The notes under the pieces: model-generated
What the model was told of the DNA's origin: nothing
The model's database searches: none
What the model saw: the letters and a program-made list of their open reading frames with translations, nothing else
Position numbers and translations under genes: made by a program
Part shown: in pieces, positions 24,550-32,615 of the stretch
How the letters are laid out: every line of letters starts with the position of its first letter
Numbering within the stretch: the first letter of the stretch is position 1
Source of the DNA: Paenibacillus sp. 598K
GTDB lineage: Bacteria; Bacillota; Bacilli; Paenibacillales; Paenibacillaceae
DNA: 42,439 nucleotides
Assembly: GCF_003851045.1 (NCBI RefSeq)
Contig: NZ_BFBX01000076.1
Coordinates: 335 to 42,773 of the forward strand
Direction: 5' to 3'

Positions 24550-26867
24550 AAATTGCATTTTATAACCATACAAGTGACATTAGTGGGGCCGAGATCAGTC
24601 TGCTGTTGACGATGAAACATCTACAGCAGATCGAGCCGGTCCTTTTTGCTCCGTCGGGAGAGTTGCTCGAGCGGGCACAAGAAGCGGGCATCGCTACCTT
24701 TTCGATCGAATCCTATCGGGCGAGGAAATCGTCGCACCCGCTTCGGTTGCTTAAAGATATGTGGGGCATGTGCAAGGCGGGCTGGCGCCTTGCTAGGGCC
24801 GTGCATCGCGAGCAGGTAGAGGCGGTCCATGCTAATTCGTTGCGAGCAGGCATCATGGCGTCCTTGTTCGTCTGGGTACATCGTCGTCCAGTCATATGGC
24901 ATGTTCGGGATATCCCGCCCAGTGGCTGGATGGGCAGGATGATCCAATGGTTAGCCATCCCGACGACAACGGCAATCGTCGGGATATCAAACCCAGTATT
25001 GGCGGGTTTCCCCGCACAGGCACTGCGCAGCAGGCTGCATCTGGCCCATAACGGCGTCGAGGTCGCTGAGCTGAGTGAACTAGAGCGAGCTAGGTACCGG
25101 CACCGAATCCGTAAGGAGTGGCAGACGCCGCCGGAGGCGAAGGTAATGGTCATCATAGGCCAAATCGCCCCTTGGAAACGGCAAGAAGATGCGGTCGCTG
25201 CTGCAGAGCGACTGATCTGGGAAGGGCAGGACATCTATCTATGGATCGTCGGTGCACCCAAATTCCGTCAGGAGAATATTGACTACTACCGCGACCTAAG
25301 AGAGCGTGTCATAAAAGCGGGCTTGCAGGACCGAATCCGCTTTGCGGGCTTCCGCAACGATGTCACAGAGATCTGCTGCGCTGCGGATCTGCTAGTACTC
25401 TGCTCAAATAACGAGCCGTTCGGAAGAGTCATCACTGAAGCGATGGCGCAGGGAACGCCAGTCATAGCGACTCGCTCCGGTGGCGTGCCAGAGATCGTAC
25501 GTCCCGGGAAGGACGGCATGCTGTATGAAACAGGCGATATCGAAGCGCTGGCCGAATGCGTCAGCCATCTGATGCAGAACCAGAACGTACGTCGTCTAAT
25601 GGGCAAGCAAGCGGCCGAGCGTGTACGTCATTCGTTTACAATCCAGCGCACAACTGCACGCATCGAGGAGATCTATCGTGTGACCTGGGGCACATCCGGG
25701 GGGAGTGGTCGTCAGTCGTCGCCTACGGGACAACGCGTAGCTATCGTACATGACTATCTCAATCAGATGGGCGGTGCCGAGCGTGTGGTCGGTACACTTC
25801 ATCGGATGTTTCCGGAGGCTCCGATCTATACGACGATTGCCGATCGGGAGCGGTTGCTGCCAGAACTACAGGGTGCAAAGATTCATACGACCTGGATGCA
25901 GCGAATTCCGGGGATACAAAAGCGATTCAAGCTTTTTTTCTGGCTGTATCCGCTGGCGATGCGTTCGATGAAGTTGAGCGACTATGATTTGGTGATTAGC
26001 TCTAGCAGCGCCTACGGCAAGGCAGCTCGTGTTCGCAAGGGAGCATTACATGTATGTTATTGCCACACGCCGATGCGATTCGCCTGGGACTTCGATACGT
26101 ATATGGCGGGGATGCGCATATCCCCTGTACTCAAACTGGCAGCGCGACTGCTCATCAGGCCGTTGCGGCTATGGGACCGGACAAACTCTCGACGTGTAGA
26201 TCTGATTATCGCCAACTCCACGATTGTCAGGGAACGTATCCAGCGAAATTATGAACGAGAGGCGCCGATTATCTATCCGCCAGTTAATCTGTCGCGCTAT
26301 GAGCCAAGCGGTAATTCTCCAGGGAACTATATGCTCGTCGTCTCGAGATTGGTATCCTACAAGCGCATCGATCTGGCTGTTGAGGCATGTTCCCTATTGG
26401 GGGTCCAGCTTGTCGTGATTGGCGACGGACCGGACAGATCGCGTCTGGAGGGAATGGCTGCGCCGTGCGTACGATTCATGGGGCGTCTCGCTGATGAAGA
26501 GGTGCTTCGTTGGATGCAAGGCTGTCGAGCCTTCCTGTTTCCTGGACTCGAAGATTTCGGGATTACTCCGTTGGAGGTCAACGCTTGCGGCCGGCCTGTC
26601 ATCGCTTATCGCGGCGGTGGCGCTTTGGATACAGTAAAGCCTGGCGTAAACGGTCAGTTCTTTATGGAGCAGACAGTGGAGTCGCTTGTCGGTAGTATAA
26701 CGCAATTTGACAGCTTGATGTTCGATCCTGTGAGGGTACGGCAGTATGCAGAACAGTTCGACGAGTCCCGTTTTGTGCAGCAGATGCGATTGGCTATTAG
26801 TGAGTTGCACACTGGATCAAAGCGAGCGGTTGTGTATGAGCGAGAAAGCAAACCGGCGCAGGCATGA
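24546..26867 (+). CDS. Two-domain glycosyltransferase: GT4-GT4 fusion
   Basis: A 773-residue protein with two full GT-B modules. Module 1 (about 1-378) has SGAEISLLLTM, GQIAPWKRQEDAV and the motif EPFGRVITE with TRSGGVPEIV. A Gly/Ser-rich linker covers about 380-396. Module 2 (about 398-770) opens VAIVHDYLNQMGGAERVV and has RLVSYKRIDLAVEA, IGDGPDRSRLEGM and EDFGITPLE. Both E-x7-E motifs look intact, so it may add two successive sugars. The reading frame is unbroken; it is a real fusion unless the assembly lost a stop. It is coupled to the genes on both sides. Confidence 0.9.
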   Translation: MKIAFYNHTSDISGAEISLLLTMKHLQQIEPVLFAPSGELLERAQEAGIATFSIESYRARKSSHPLRLLKDMWGMCKAGWRLARAVHREQVEAVHANSLRAGIMASLFVWVHRRPVIWHVRDIPPSGWMGRMIQWLAIPTTTAIVGISNPVLAGFPAQALRSRLHLAHNGVEVAELSELERARYRHRIRKEWQTPPEAKVMVIIGQIAPWKRQEDAVAAAERLIWEGQDIYLWIVGAPKFRQENIDYYRDLRERVIKAGLQDRIRFAGFRNDVTEICCAADLLVLCSNNEPFGRVITEAMAQGTPVIATRSGGVPEIVRPGKDGMLYETGDIEALAECVSHLMQNQNVRRLMGKQAAERVRHSFTIQRTTARIEEIYRVTWGTSGGSGRQSSPTGQRVAIVHDYLNQMGGAERVVGTLHRMFPEAPIYTTIADRERLLPELQGAKIHTTWMQRIPGIQKRFKLFFWLYPLAMRSMKLSDYDLVISSSSAYGKAARVRKGALHVCYCHTPMRFAWDFDTYMAGMRISPVLKLAARLLIRPLRLWDRTNSRRVDLIIANSTIVRERIQRNYEREAPIIYPPVNLSRYEPSGNSPGNYMLVVSRLVSYKRIDLAVEACSLLGVQLVVIGDGPDRSRLEGMAAPCVRFMGRLADEEVLRWMQGCRAFLFPGLEDFGITPLEVNACGRPVIAYRGGGALDTVKPGVNGQFFMEQTVESLVGSITQFDSLMFDPVRVRQYAEQFDESRFVQQMRLAISELHTGSKRAVVYERESKPAQA

Positions 26868-26887
26868 AAAATGAAGGAGGCCCTCTT

Positions 26888-27799
26888 GTGAGCGAGCTGG
26901 TGTCAGTCATTATCCCTGCATTTAATGTTGGGCGATACATCGGTCAAGCAATAGAATCCGTTCTAAATCAAACTTACAAAAATGTAGAACTGTTAATTAT
27001 TGATGACGGTTCAAGTGATGATACGGCTTTTGTTGTTGAATCCTACGGCGATAAGCGAATCAAACTTTTACGCAATGAAGAGAACAAAGGCCCGTCCTAT
27101 TCAAGGAATCGTGGAATTGCCAAAGCCGCAGGAGCTTGGGTTGCCATCCTTGATGCTGATGATTGGTGGGCTGAGAAGCGGCTTGAGACGCTAATCGAGC
27201 TTGCTGCACGCAGTAAAGCTGGCATTGTCAGCGACAATATATTGTTGATATATGATGGCGCAAAGACAAGCCATGCCAACTATTTGAAATCTCGAGAATC
27301 GATAATCGGTAAAAAGGATGCTGAGTTTCAAGTGTCCCCCATTCAAATGATAAGAGAGGATTACGGCTATTTGCAGCCTGTGATTAGGACATCGCTTATC
27401 CGAGAAAAAGAATTGCTGTATTCAGATAAATTGCTTCACGGGGAGGATTTTAGATTTTTGCTGGAATGCATTATTGCTGGAGGGGAAATGTCAGTAACCA
27501 GCGAGGCGCTATATTATTATCGTATAAGGCCGGCCTCACTGACAAGTTCGGACCATCGGGAACATGCCTTAAGATCGCAGCTTAACTCGATTGCGGAGCT
27601 CCTGTTAAAGTATGGTGAGGACCAGGGGATGAGAGAAGCGTTAAGAAGATACCAACGAAAAAAGGACATTCAGTTAAGTGAGTATTTAATCAACCAAAGA
27701 GTGAAAGAAAAGAAATTCCTTTCCATTCCGGCTCTCCTCTTCTCTTGCCCATTGGTTATTGTACCTTTAACAAGGAACGTGGTAACCAAACTAAAATGA
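26888..27799 (+). CDS. Glycosyltransferase, GT2 family
   Basis: A GT-A enzyme of about 303 residues: LVSVIIPAFNVGRYIGQAIESV, LLIIDDGSSDDT, metal motif AILDADDWW and later HGEDFRFLLECI. AAGGAGG lies 7 bases before the GTG at 26888, so I prefer it; an in-frame ATG at 26864 overlaps the previous stop (ATGA) but has no ribosome site. Codons are visibly more AT-rich than in the preceding fusion gene, which hints at a separate origin of the last two genes of the operon. Confidence 0.88.
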   Translation: MSELVSVIIPAFNVGRYIGQAIESVLNQTYKNVELLIIDDGSSDDTAFVVESYGDKRIKLLRNEENKGPSYSRNRGIAKAAGAWVAILDADDWWAEKRLETLIELAARSKAGIVSDNILLIYDGAKTSHANYLKSRESIIGKKDAEFQVSPIQMIREDYGYLQPVIRTSLIREKELLYSDKLLHGEDFRFLLECIIAGGEMSVTSEALYYYRIRPASLTSSDHREHALRSQLNSIAELLLKYGEDQGMREALRRYQRKKDIQLSEYLINQRVKEKKFLSIPALLFSCPLVIVPLTRNVVTKLK

Positions 27800-27875
27800 A
27801 TGTCTACTCCTCTTTGTCTTCACATAAACTATATGATCGCAAGATGGATGATTTTCAGCATATAGGAGTGAAACT

Positions 27876-28946
27876 ATGAAAAAGCATTTATCCTTAATCC
27901 ATGTTTCAAGGGCGATAGTCCCTCTATTAGTCATTTTACTGCATACCTCAAACTTTTCTTCAAAGTATTTTGACTACAACTTTTTGGGGATGAACAGTCT
28001 GCCTTATTCCGGAGGGGTAGACTTCTTTTTTGTGCTCAGCGGCTTCATGATTTTTTACTTGTTTCACAAGCATATCGGAAACAGGAGTAAACTGAAATCA
28101 TTTCTTATAGGAAGATTCATAAGAATCTATCCCTTCTATTGGGTTATTCTAACCCTAATTGTGCCGGTGTATTTTTTTGTCCCGGATTTTGGTCAAGGGT
28201 GGGAGACAGATTCGTTAGTAATTGTAAAATCCTATTTACTTATTCATCAGCCTCATTCTCCTGTGCTGGGGGTCGCATGGTCATTATGTCACACCGTTCT
28301 TTTTTATTTTATTTTCTCGTTTCTCTTTTTTTCTCCCCGACTATCGGGCGTAATCGTAAGTATTTGGCTAATCGTTGTAGTGGCAAATGCCCTGTTTCTC
28401 ATACCGCACGATTCCATATGGATAGATTATCTATTCAGCTATACCCTGATTAAATTTGTGCTCGGGTGCTTTTTGGCGTTTATAGTGTTAAACTACCGAA
28501 TCCAATATGGAAAAACGATGGTTATAATCGGAATAATCGGATTTCCATTAACTTGGATAAATCATGTAAATGGATTTATAGACACACATGTTTCGCTTGG
28601 CTACACGCTTTTTTCTTGCTTGGTCATTTTGGGACTCTCCAGTATTGATATGAAGCGGGAAATCAAGATTCCAAAGCTATTAAACTATTTGGGTCTGGCT
28701 TCATATTCCTTGTATCTAATAAACCAGCCTGCAATATCGGTCCTGTCGAAACTGTTCCACAAGTTGGAATTACATTTGCATATTGGTCCGTTGGCTTCAT
28801 CCATAATTATGATGTTGTTAGCCATAATTATAGGATGCATGGCTTTCTCATTTGTTGAACGTCCATTAATTCAGTTTATTAAAAGACTTGGAAGCAAGCG
28901 TTCCGAAAAGTCGCCTACGTCTGATTCTATTGCAACTACAACTTAG
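27876..28946 (+). CDS. Acyltransferase 3 family membrane protein
   Basis: A 356-residue membrane protein with about ten helices. The N-terminal motifs are SRAIVPLLVILLHTS (the family's catalytic His) and GGVDFFFVLSGFMIFY; the C-terminus has FSFVERPLIQFI. Such proteins O-acetylate or succinylate extracellular polysaccharides, so it probably decorates the repeat unit. AGGAG lies 8 bases before the ATG, and a 76-base gap without signals separates it from the GT2 gene. It is strongly AT-rich compared with the surrounding chromosome, consistent with acquisition. It is the last gene of the exopolysaccharide operon; no clear terminator follows. Confidence 0.92.
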   Translation: MKKHLSLIHVSRAIVPLLVILLHTSNFSSKYFDYNFLGMNSLPYSGGVDFFFVLSGFMIFYLFHKHIGNRSKLKSFLIGRFIRIYPFYWVILTLIVPVYFFVPDFGQGWETDSLVIVKSYLLIHQPHSPVLGVAWSLCHTVLFYFIFSFLFFSPRLSGVIVSIWLIVVVANALFLIPHDSIWIDYLFSYTLIKFVLGCFLAFIVLNYRIQYGKTMVIIGIIGFPLTWINHVNGFIDTHVSLGYTLFSCLVILGLSSIDMKREIKIPKLLNYLGLASYSLYLINQPAISVLSKLFHKLELHLHIGPLASSIIMMLLAIIIGCMAFSFVERPLIQFIKRLGSKRSEKSPTSDSIATTT

Positions 28947-28958
28947 AGCATAGTGTTA

Positions 28959-29003
28959 CCCTCCCCATCATAGACTGTACTAGCTAGGTTTATACGGGGA
29001 GGG
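28959..29003 (+). promoter_or_regulatory. Inverted repeat covering the ribosome site of the next gene
   Basis: CCCTCCCC at 28959-28966 pairs perfectly with GGGGAGGG at 28996-29003, which contains the ribosome site for the ATG at 29009. The loop is 29 bases. If the transcript begins upstream of 28959, this stem would hide the ribosome site. Confidence 0.55.
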
Positions 29004-29008
29004 AGCGT

Positions 29009-29512
29009 ATGCTGAGAAGAAGACGCCGTCCGTTGCGGCTGGTGCCGATCCTTATATTGGGTGCTTTGCTGATCTGGGGCGGGTGGCAAATCTACGGATG
29101 GCTGCAATCGTCCTTTAGCTCCAGCCGCGAGAGCGATGTGGCGGGAGTTGTGGACGCCTTTTATGCCGCAGAGCAGCAAGGCGACTTTGGCAGCTCGTGG
29201 GAGCTGTTCCATTCGGACATGCACAAGCGTTTCTCCAAGGAGAGTTATATCGAGACGCGCGCGCATGTGTTACTAAATCATTTTGGCGTACAGACCTTCC
29301 AGTATGCGATTGGCAAGCCGGAGCTGGTAGGCGATTGGCGTATGGAGCCCAACGCCTCCAAGCTGCAATACGTGTATGCTGTCAACGTGCAGAGCGTCTT
29401 CCTCAGTCCGATCTTCGGACAATTCAAACTGGAGCAAATGAATTATGTCGCGCAAGAAAATGACGAATGGCGAATCCTGTGGGACTATCGGCGCGATGGC
29501 GGAGAAGGCTGA
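29009..29512 (+). CDS. Uncharacterised single-pass membrane protein
   Basis: A 167-residue protein. An Arg-rich N-terminus (MLRRRRRPLRL) is followed by one membrane segment (about residues 11-28), then an outside domain. The pattern VVDAFYAAEQQGDFGSSWELFHSDM resembles NTF2-like/DUF4878-type lumazine-binding folds often found in lipoproteins and anchored proteins of Bacilli. I do not recognise a specific family. Its ribosome site GGGGAGGG lies 5 bases before the ATG in an inverted repeat. A 78-base gap separates it from the next gene on the same strand. Confidence 0.75.
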   Translation: MLRRRRRPLRLVPILILGALLIWGGWQIYGWLQSSFSSSRESDVAGVVDAFYAAEQQGDFGSSWELFHSDMHKRFSKESYIETRAHVLLNHFGVQTFQYAIGKPELVGDWRMEPNASKLQYVYAVNVQSVFLSPIFGQFKLEQMNYVAQENDEWRILWDYRRDGGEG

Positions 29513-29590
29513 ATATCGCGGGCGGGAAGCCTGGTGCCGACGTTCGATGCCAGAAGGATAAAAGATCTCGACTAGAGAGGAAGGTTCCGA

Positions 29591-30106
29591 ATGAGCAACC
29601 TGGTCTACTACCGCCCCGAACAGGGCAGTCAGGCTCCGATCAGACTGTACCGGAGTCCCGAAGGCATGCTGGTGCTGGAGATGGAGGGGGGCCGTTACGA
29701 CAAGATAAGGATCGCGTATGGACTGCCGCGAGCGATCCCCGAGGGCTATATCGCCGTGCTGAGCCATACCGGAGAGCGCATCGCGCTCATCCATCATCTG
29801 CAGCTCCTCGATGAGGAGAGCCGCCAGGAAGTGCAGCGGGAGTTGGAGCGAGTCCATCTGCTACCGAGGATCGAGCGGATCGAGTCGATCGTCAGTGATC
29901 AGGACGGCTGGATGTGGCATGTCCGTACGACATGCGGGGATGAGACGATCGTGCTGCACGCCGCAGACGAGCAACTGCATCAGCTCTCGCCATCCCGCTG
30001 GATTATCGTAAACTTCAATGATCATCGCTGCGAGCTGCAAGATTTGAGCGCGCTCGATGTGGCCAGTCGCCGCCAGGCGGAGGGATGGCTGCGCCAATAC
30101 GGATGA
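29591..30106 (+). CDS. DUF1854-like protein
   Basis: A 171-residue soluble protein. The C-terminal half follows the DUF1854 pattern: LLPRIERIESI, then WHVRTTCGDETIVLHAADEQLHQL and WIIVNFNDHRCELQDLSALDVASRRQAE. DUF1854 proteins elsewhere accompany ABC transporters of cyanophycin-related loci, but no biochemical role is established. AGAGGAAGG lies 6 bases before the ATG. The segment 30107-30308 after it contains a promoter and two operator-like palindromes of the downstream gene. Confidence 0.75.
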   Translation: MSNLVYYRPEQGSQAPIRLYRSPEGMLVLEMEGGRYDKIRIAYGLPRAIPEGYIAVLSHTGERIALIHHLQLLDEESRQEVQRELERVHLLPRIERIESIVSDQDGWMWHVRTTCGDETIVLHAADEQLHQLSPSRWIIVNFNDHRCELQDLSALDVASRRQAEGWLRQYG

Positions 30107-30199
30107 TCCGATTAGCCTATGCCAGGGCGGAGGCATGTTTTGGTACCCACTAAAGAAAGCGCATTCATGACAAAAGCCAACAAGTTTTACATCTTTGGC

Positions 30200-30228
30200 T
30201 TGACAAGGTTCGATATTTGTCATAAATT
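30200..30228 (+). promoter_or_regulatory. Sigma-A promoter of the zinc-ribbon gene
   Basis: TTGACA at 30200-30205, a 17-base spacer and TAAATT at 30223-30228. The expected start is near 30235, with the two palindromes directly downstream. Confidence 0.75.
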
Positions 30229-30239
30229 TAGAGGAGGGA

Positions 30240-30256
30240 AGATACGTTTTGTAACA
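30240..30256. promoter_or_regulatory. Operator-like palindrome, first of a pair
   Basis: AGATACG, TTT, TGTAACA: the 7-3-7 element, at about +5 to +21 of the TTGACA/TAAATT promoter. It is closest to the site at 13576 in its TTT centre. Confidence 0.65.
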
Positions 30257-30268
30257 TAAATGCATTTT

Positions 30269-30285
30269 AGATACGTTATGTATAT
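30269..30285. promoter_or_regulatory. Operator-like palindrome, second of a pair
   Basis: AGATACG, TTA, TGTATAT. The left arm equals that of the first site; the right arm keeps TGTAT. The centres of the pair are 29 bases apart, close to three helical turns, so proteins bound at both would lie on the same DNA face. Confidence 0.6.
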
Positions 30286-30308
30286 TCGAAGCCGAGGAGA
30301 GATTGTTG

Positions 30309-30560
30309 ATGTTAAGATCGGACCACTATTACTGTGTCGGCTGTGGACGGATGGAGAAGCTGGAGGAGGCTCAGGTGCTGTTTCGCACAGGCTTCTTCAA
30401 AATCATACATCCACTCGGCTGTTGCGCCGTTTGCGGCGAACAGGAAAACGGCATGCAGGATCTGTCCAATCCGCTCGCCGATAGCGCCCCGCTGCAGGAC
30501 CGTCAACACCCGCCTATTTACCCATATAAAGAGCGCAAAGAACTAGCTTGGGCTTTTTGA
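30309..30560 (+). CDS. Small zinc-ribbon-like protein
   Basis: An 83-residue protein with two Cys pairs, YYCVGCG near the start and GCCAVCG about 27 residues on, typical of a zinc knuckle or ribbon. The C-terminal tail PPIYPYKERKELAWAF has no recognised motif. I chose the ATG at 30309, 7 bases after GAGGAGA, over two in-frame TTG codons. It resembles in outline small Gram-positive regulators of the CsfB/Gin type, but the spacing and tail differ, so I do not name it. It has its own promoter with two copies of the shared palindrome, suggesting co-regulation with the RiPP and exopolysaccharide operons. Confidence 0.7.
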   Translation: MLRSDHYYCVGCGRMEKLEEAQVLFRTGFFKIIHPLGCCAVCGEQENGMQDLSNPLADSAPLQDRQHPPIYPYKERKELAWAF

Positions 30561-30585
30561 CCCTCCCCGAGGATAAGCACAGATC

Positions 30586-30618
30586 AAGCCGCACTGCGAT
30601 GAGCCGCAGGCGGCTTTT
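30586..30618 (+). terminator. Intrinsic terminator after the zinc-ribbon gene
   Basis: AAGCCG and CTGCG pair with CGCAG and CGGCTT around a six-base loop, followed by TTTTT. It makes the zinc-ribbon gene a single-gene transcript. Confidence 0.88.
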
Positions 30619-30721
30619 TGCATCTCTTCGGACACGGTTGCCTCTTGAGCTTGTGACTGGCGTGACGCCAAGCATGCCGCGAGCTGTAAAGGTTTGCTAA
30701 GTTTTTGCTAAATAACTACCC

Positions 30722-30749
30722 TTGACTCTCACGGATCGGATATAATAAT
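30722..30749 (+). promoter_or_regulatory. Possible promoter of the ABC exporter operon
   Basis: TTGACT at 30722 is followed by TATAATAAT at 30741-30749. TATAAT gives a short 13-base spacer; the overlapping AATAAT gives 16. The exact -10 is unclear. The remainder of the 30619-30775 gap shows nothing else. Confidence 0.45.
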
Positions 30750-30775
30750 GGAAGCTTGATGAGAGGAGAGATGGC

Positions 30776-31732
30776 ATGACCCCCAGCTCGGCTCCTGCGG
30801 GAGCGCAAGTCCCTCCGTCCGACCGTCAGCCGGTCGTTCGGATGCAAGGCGTGACCAAACGTATCGGCAAACGAACCATTATCGACAATCTGACGCTAGA
30901 GGTGCCCTCTGGCGAAGTATTTGGTTTCCTGGGCCCCAACGGCTCGGGCAAAACAACGACCATCCGTATGATGGTCGGCCTAATGAAGCTCAGCCAGGGC
31001 GAGATCTTCATCCGCGAGCATAGCATTACCGGCGCCTATGAGCAGGCGATCCGTTATGTTGGCGCGATCGTGGAAAATCCCGAAATGTACAAATATCTGA
31101 CCGGGTATCAGAACCTGCTGCATTTCGCCCGGATGATCCCGGGGATCACGAAGCAACGCATCGACGAGGTCGTGCAGCTCGTCGGTCTGGGCGCTCGCAT
31201 CCACGATAAAGTGAAGACGTACTCGCTTGGCATGAGGCAGCGTCTCGGCGTTGCGCAAGCGATCATGCACAAGCCGGCGCTGCTCATCCTGGACGAGCCT
31301 ACCAACGGCCTCGACCCTGCGGGCATCCGCGAGCTGCGCGATTACCTGCGCCAGCTGGCGCGCGAGGAGGGTATCACGGTGTTCGTCTCGAGCCATCTGC
31401 TCTCGGAGATGGAGCTGATGTGCGACCGTGTTGCCATTATCCAGAATGGCAGGCTGATCGATGTCCGGCAGATTGGCCAGCATCAGGGCGAGCTGGCGCT
31501 GACCAAGGTGTTTTTTGAGGTCGATCAGCCGCAAGCGGCGCTGGAGCTGCTGACCGGGCTCGGAGCGGTGCTCGAAGGCGGCATGCTCACCTTCGAAGGC
31601 GAACGCGAGCAAATCGCCGCCGTCAATAGCACACTGGTGCAGGCGGGGCTTAAGGTATACGGCATCCGCAAGCATACCAAAACGCTGGAAGACCAGTTCC
31701 TAGAAGTGACGGGGGGCGAACGAATTGTTTGA
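30776..31732 (+). CDS. ABC transporter ATP-binding protein (BcrA/CcmA type)
   Basis: A 318-residue ATPase: Walker A GPNGSGKTT, signature LGMRQRL, Walker B LLILDEPTNGLDP and the H-loop SSHLLSE. A C-terminal extension of about 100 residues is typical of drug or antibiotic exporters of the BcrA/NatA group. The first 15 residues are Pro/Ala-rich and may be a tail. GAGAGGAGAG precedes the ATG. It overlaps the permease gene by 8 bases. The pair forms a two-gene exporter; the substrate cannot be told. Confidence 0.93.
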   Translation: MTPSSAPAGAQVPPSDRQPVVRMQGVTKRIGKRTIIDNLTLEVPSGEVFGFLGPNGSGKTTTIRMMVGLMKLSQGEIFIREHSITGAYEQAIRYVGAIVENPEMYKYLTGYQNLLHFARMIPGITKQRIDEVVQLVGLGARIHDKVKTYSLGMRQRLGVAQAIMHKPALLILDEPTNGLDPAGIRELRDYLRQLAREEGITVFVSSHLLSEMELMCDRVAIIQNGRLIDVRQIGQHQGELALTKVFFEVDQPQAALELLTGLGAVLEGGMLTFEGEREQIAAVNSTLVQAGLKVYGIRKHTKTLEDQFLEVTGGERIV

Positions 31733-32504
31733 TTTCCTGCAGCTCGTCAACAACGAGAATATGAAAATATACCGACGCCTTCGGACCTGGATTATGCTGG
31801 CGATCCTGCTGCTGCTGTCGCTGGTCATCCCGCTTATGACCTATGTGTACGGAGGCGGTACGAGCGTCTCGATGTGGGACATTCTCATCGTTCAGAGTGC
31901 GATCGGCATTATGCTGGCTACCGTGTTCGCAGTGGTCATCGCCGCCGAGACGGTAGCGGGCGAGTTCAGCACAGGCACGATCAAGCTGCTGATGATCCGG
32001 CCATGGAGCCGCTCCAAGATTTTGCTGTCGAAGTATGTAGCGCTCCTGCTGTTTGGTCTGTTCTTCATCGCAGTGACCTTTGCCTGGAGCGTCTTGACCT
32101 CGATGCTGTTCTTCGGTTATAGCAATGAAGCGCTAGGGACTAGCGGCATGAACCCCCTCAGCTACTGGATACAGTATTACCTTTATGAGTTCGTGACGCT
32201 TGCGATTACGGTGACGCTGGCGTTTCTGATCTCGACGGTATTCCGCAGCGGCGGTCTGGCGATTGGCCTGTCGTTGTTCCTCCTGTTGGGAGGTGGCATC
32301 GTCACGGGCATTATCCGGATGCTCGACTACGCGTGGGTAGACTATCTGCTGTTCGCCAATATGGCGCTGACCGATTATCTGAACAGCGACGTCTCGACGA
32401 TCACCGGCAAGCCTATTGGCTTCACCTTGGCTGTGTTGGGCGGGTATTATGTGGCCTTCCTTGCGATTACCTGGTGGGTGTTTAACAAACGGGATATCGC
32501 CTAA
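31725..32504 (+). CDS. ABC-2 type transporter permease
   Basis: A 259-residue membrane protein with six helices. ETVAGEFSTGTIKLLMIRPWSRSKILLSKY between helices 2 and 3 is the coupling segment of ABC-2 permeases. The start is a TTG at 31725 behind GGGGGG, inside the end of the ATPase gene; no ATG is positioned as well. It works with the upstream ATPase, probably as a homodimer, since no second permease is present. A terminator follows 38 bases after the stop. Confidence 0.9.
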   Translation: MFDFLQLVNNENMKIYRRLRTWIMLAILLLLSLVIPLMTYVYGGGTSVSMWDILIVQSAIGIMLATVFAVVIAAETVAGEFSTGTIKLLMIRPWSRSKILLSKYVALLLFGLFFIAVTFAWSVLTSMLFFGYSNEALGTSGMNPLSYWIQYYLYEFVTLAITVTLAFLISTVFRSGGLAIGLSLFLLLGGGIVTGIIRMLDYAWVDYLLFANMALTDYLNSDVSTITGKPIGFTLAVLGGYYVAFLAITWWVFNKRDIA

Positions 32505-32541
32505 TCTACCGACGAGCTATACGGCGAGCTATACAAAGAAT

Positions 32542-32590
32542 GAGCTGTTCTCCCCTCCGTCATTGCGACGAGAGGGAGGACAGCTCTTTT
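32542..32590 (+). terminator. Intrinsic terminator of the ABC operon
   Basis: GAGCTGT (32542-32548) pairs with ACAGCTC (32580-32586). The inner CTCCCCTCC/GAGGGAGG arms extend the stem, and TTTT follows. It lies between convergent genes; on the other strand the T-rich tail is poor, so it works mainly for the ABC operon. Confidence 0.85.
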
Positions 32591-32615
32591 CATGTTATCG
32601 CTGCAAGATCCGAGT

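Noticed and set aside
30309..30560. CsfB/Gin anti-sigma factor
   Set aside because: Two Cys pairs are shared, but the spacing, length and C-terminal tail differ from what I know of Gin. The name would be a guess.
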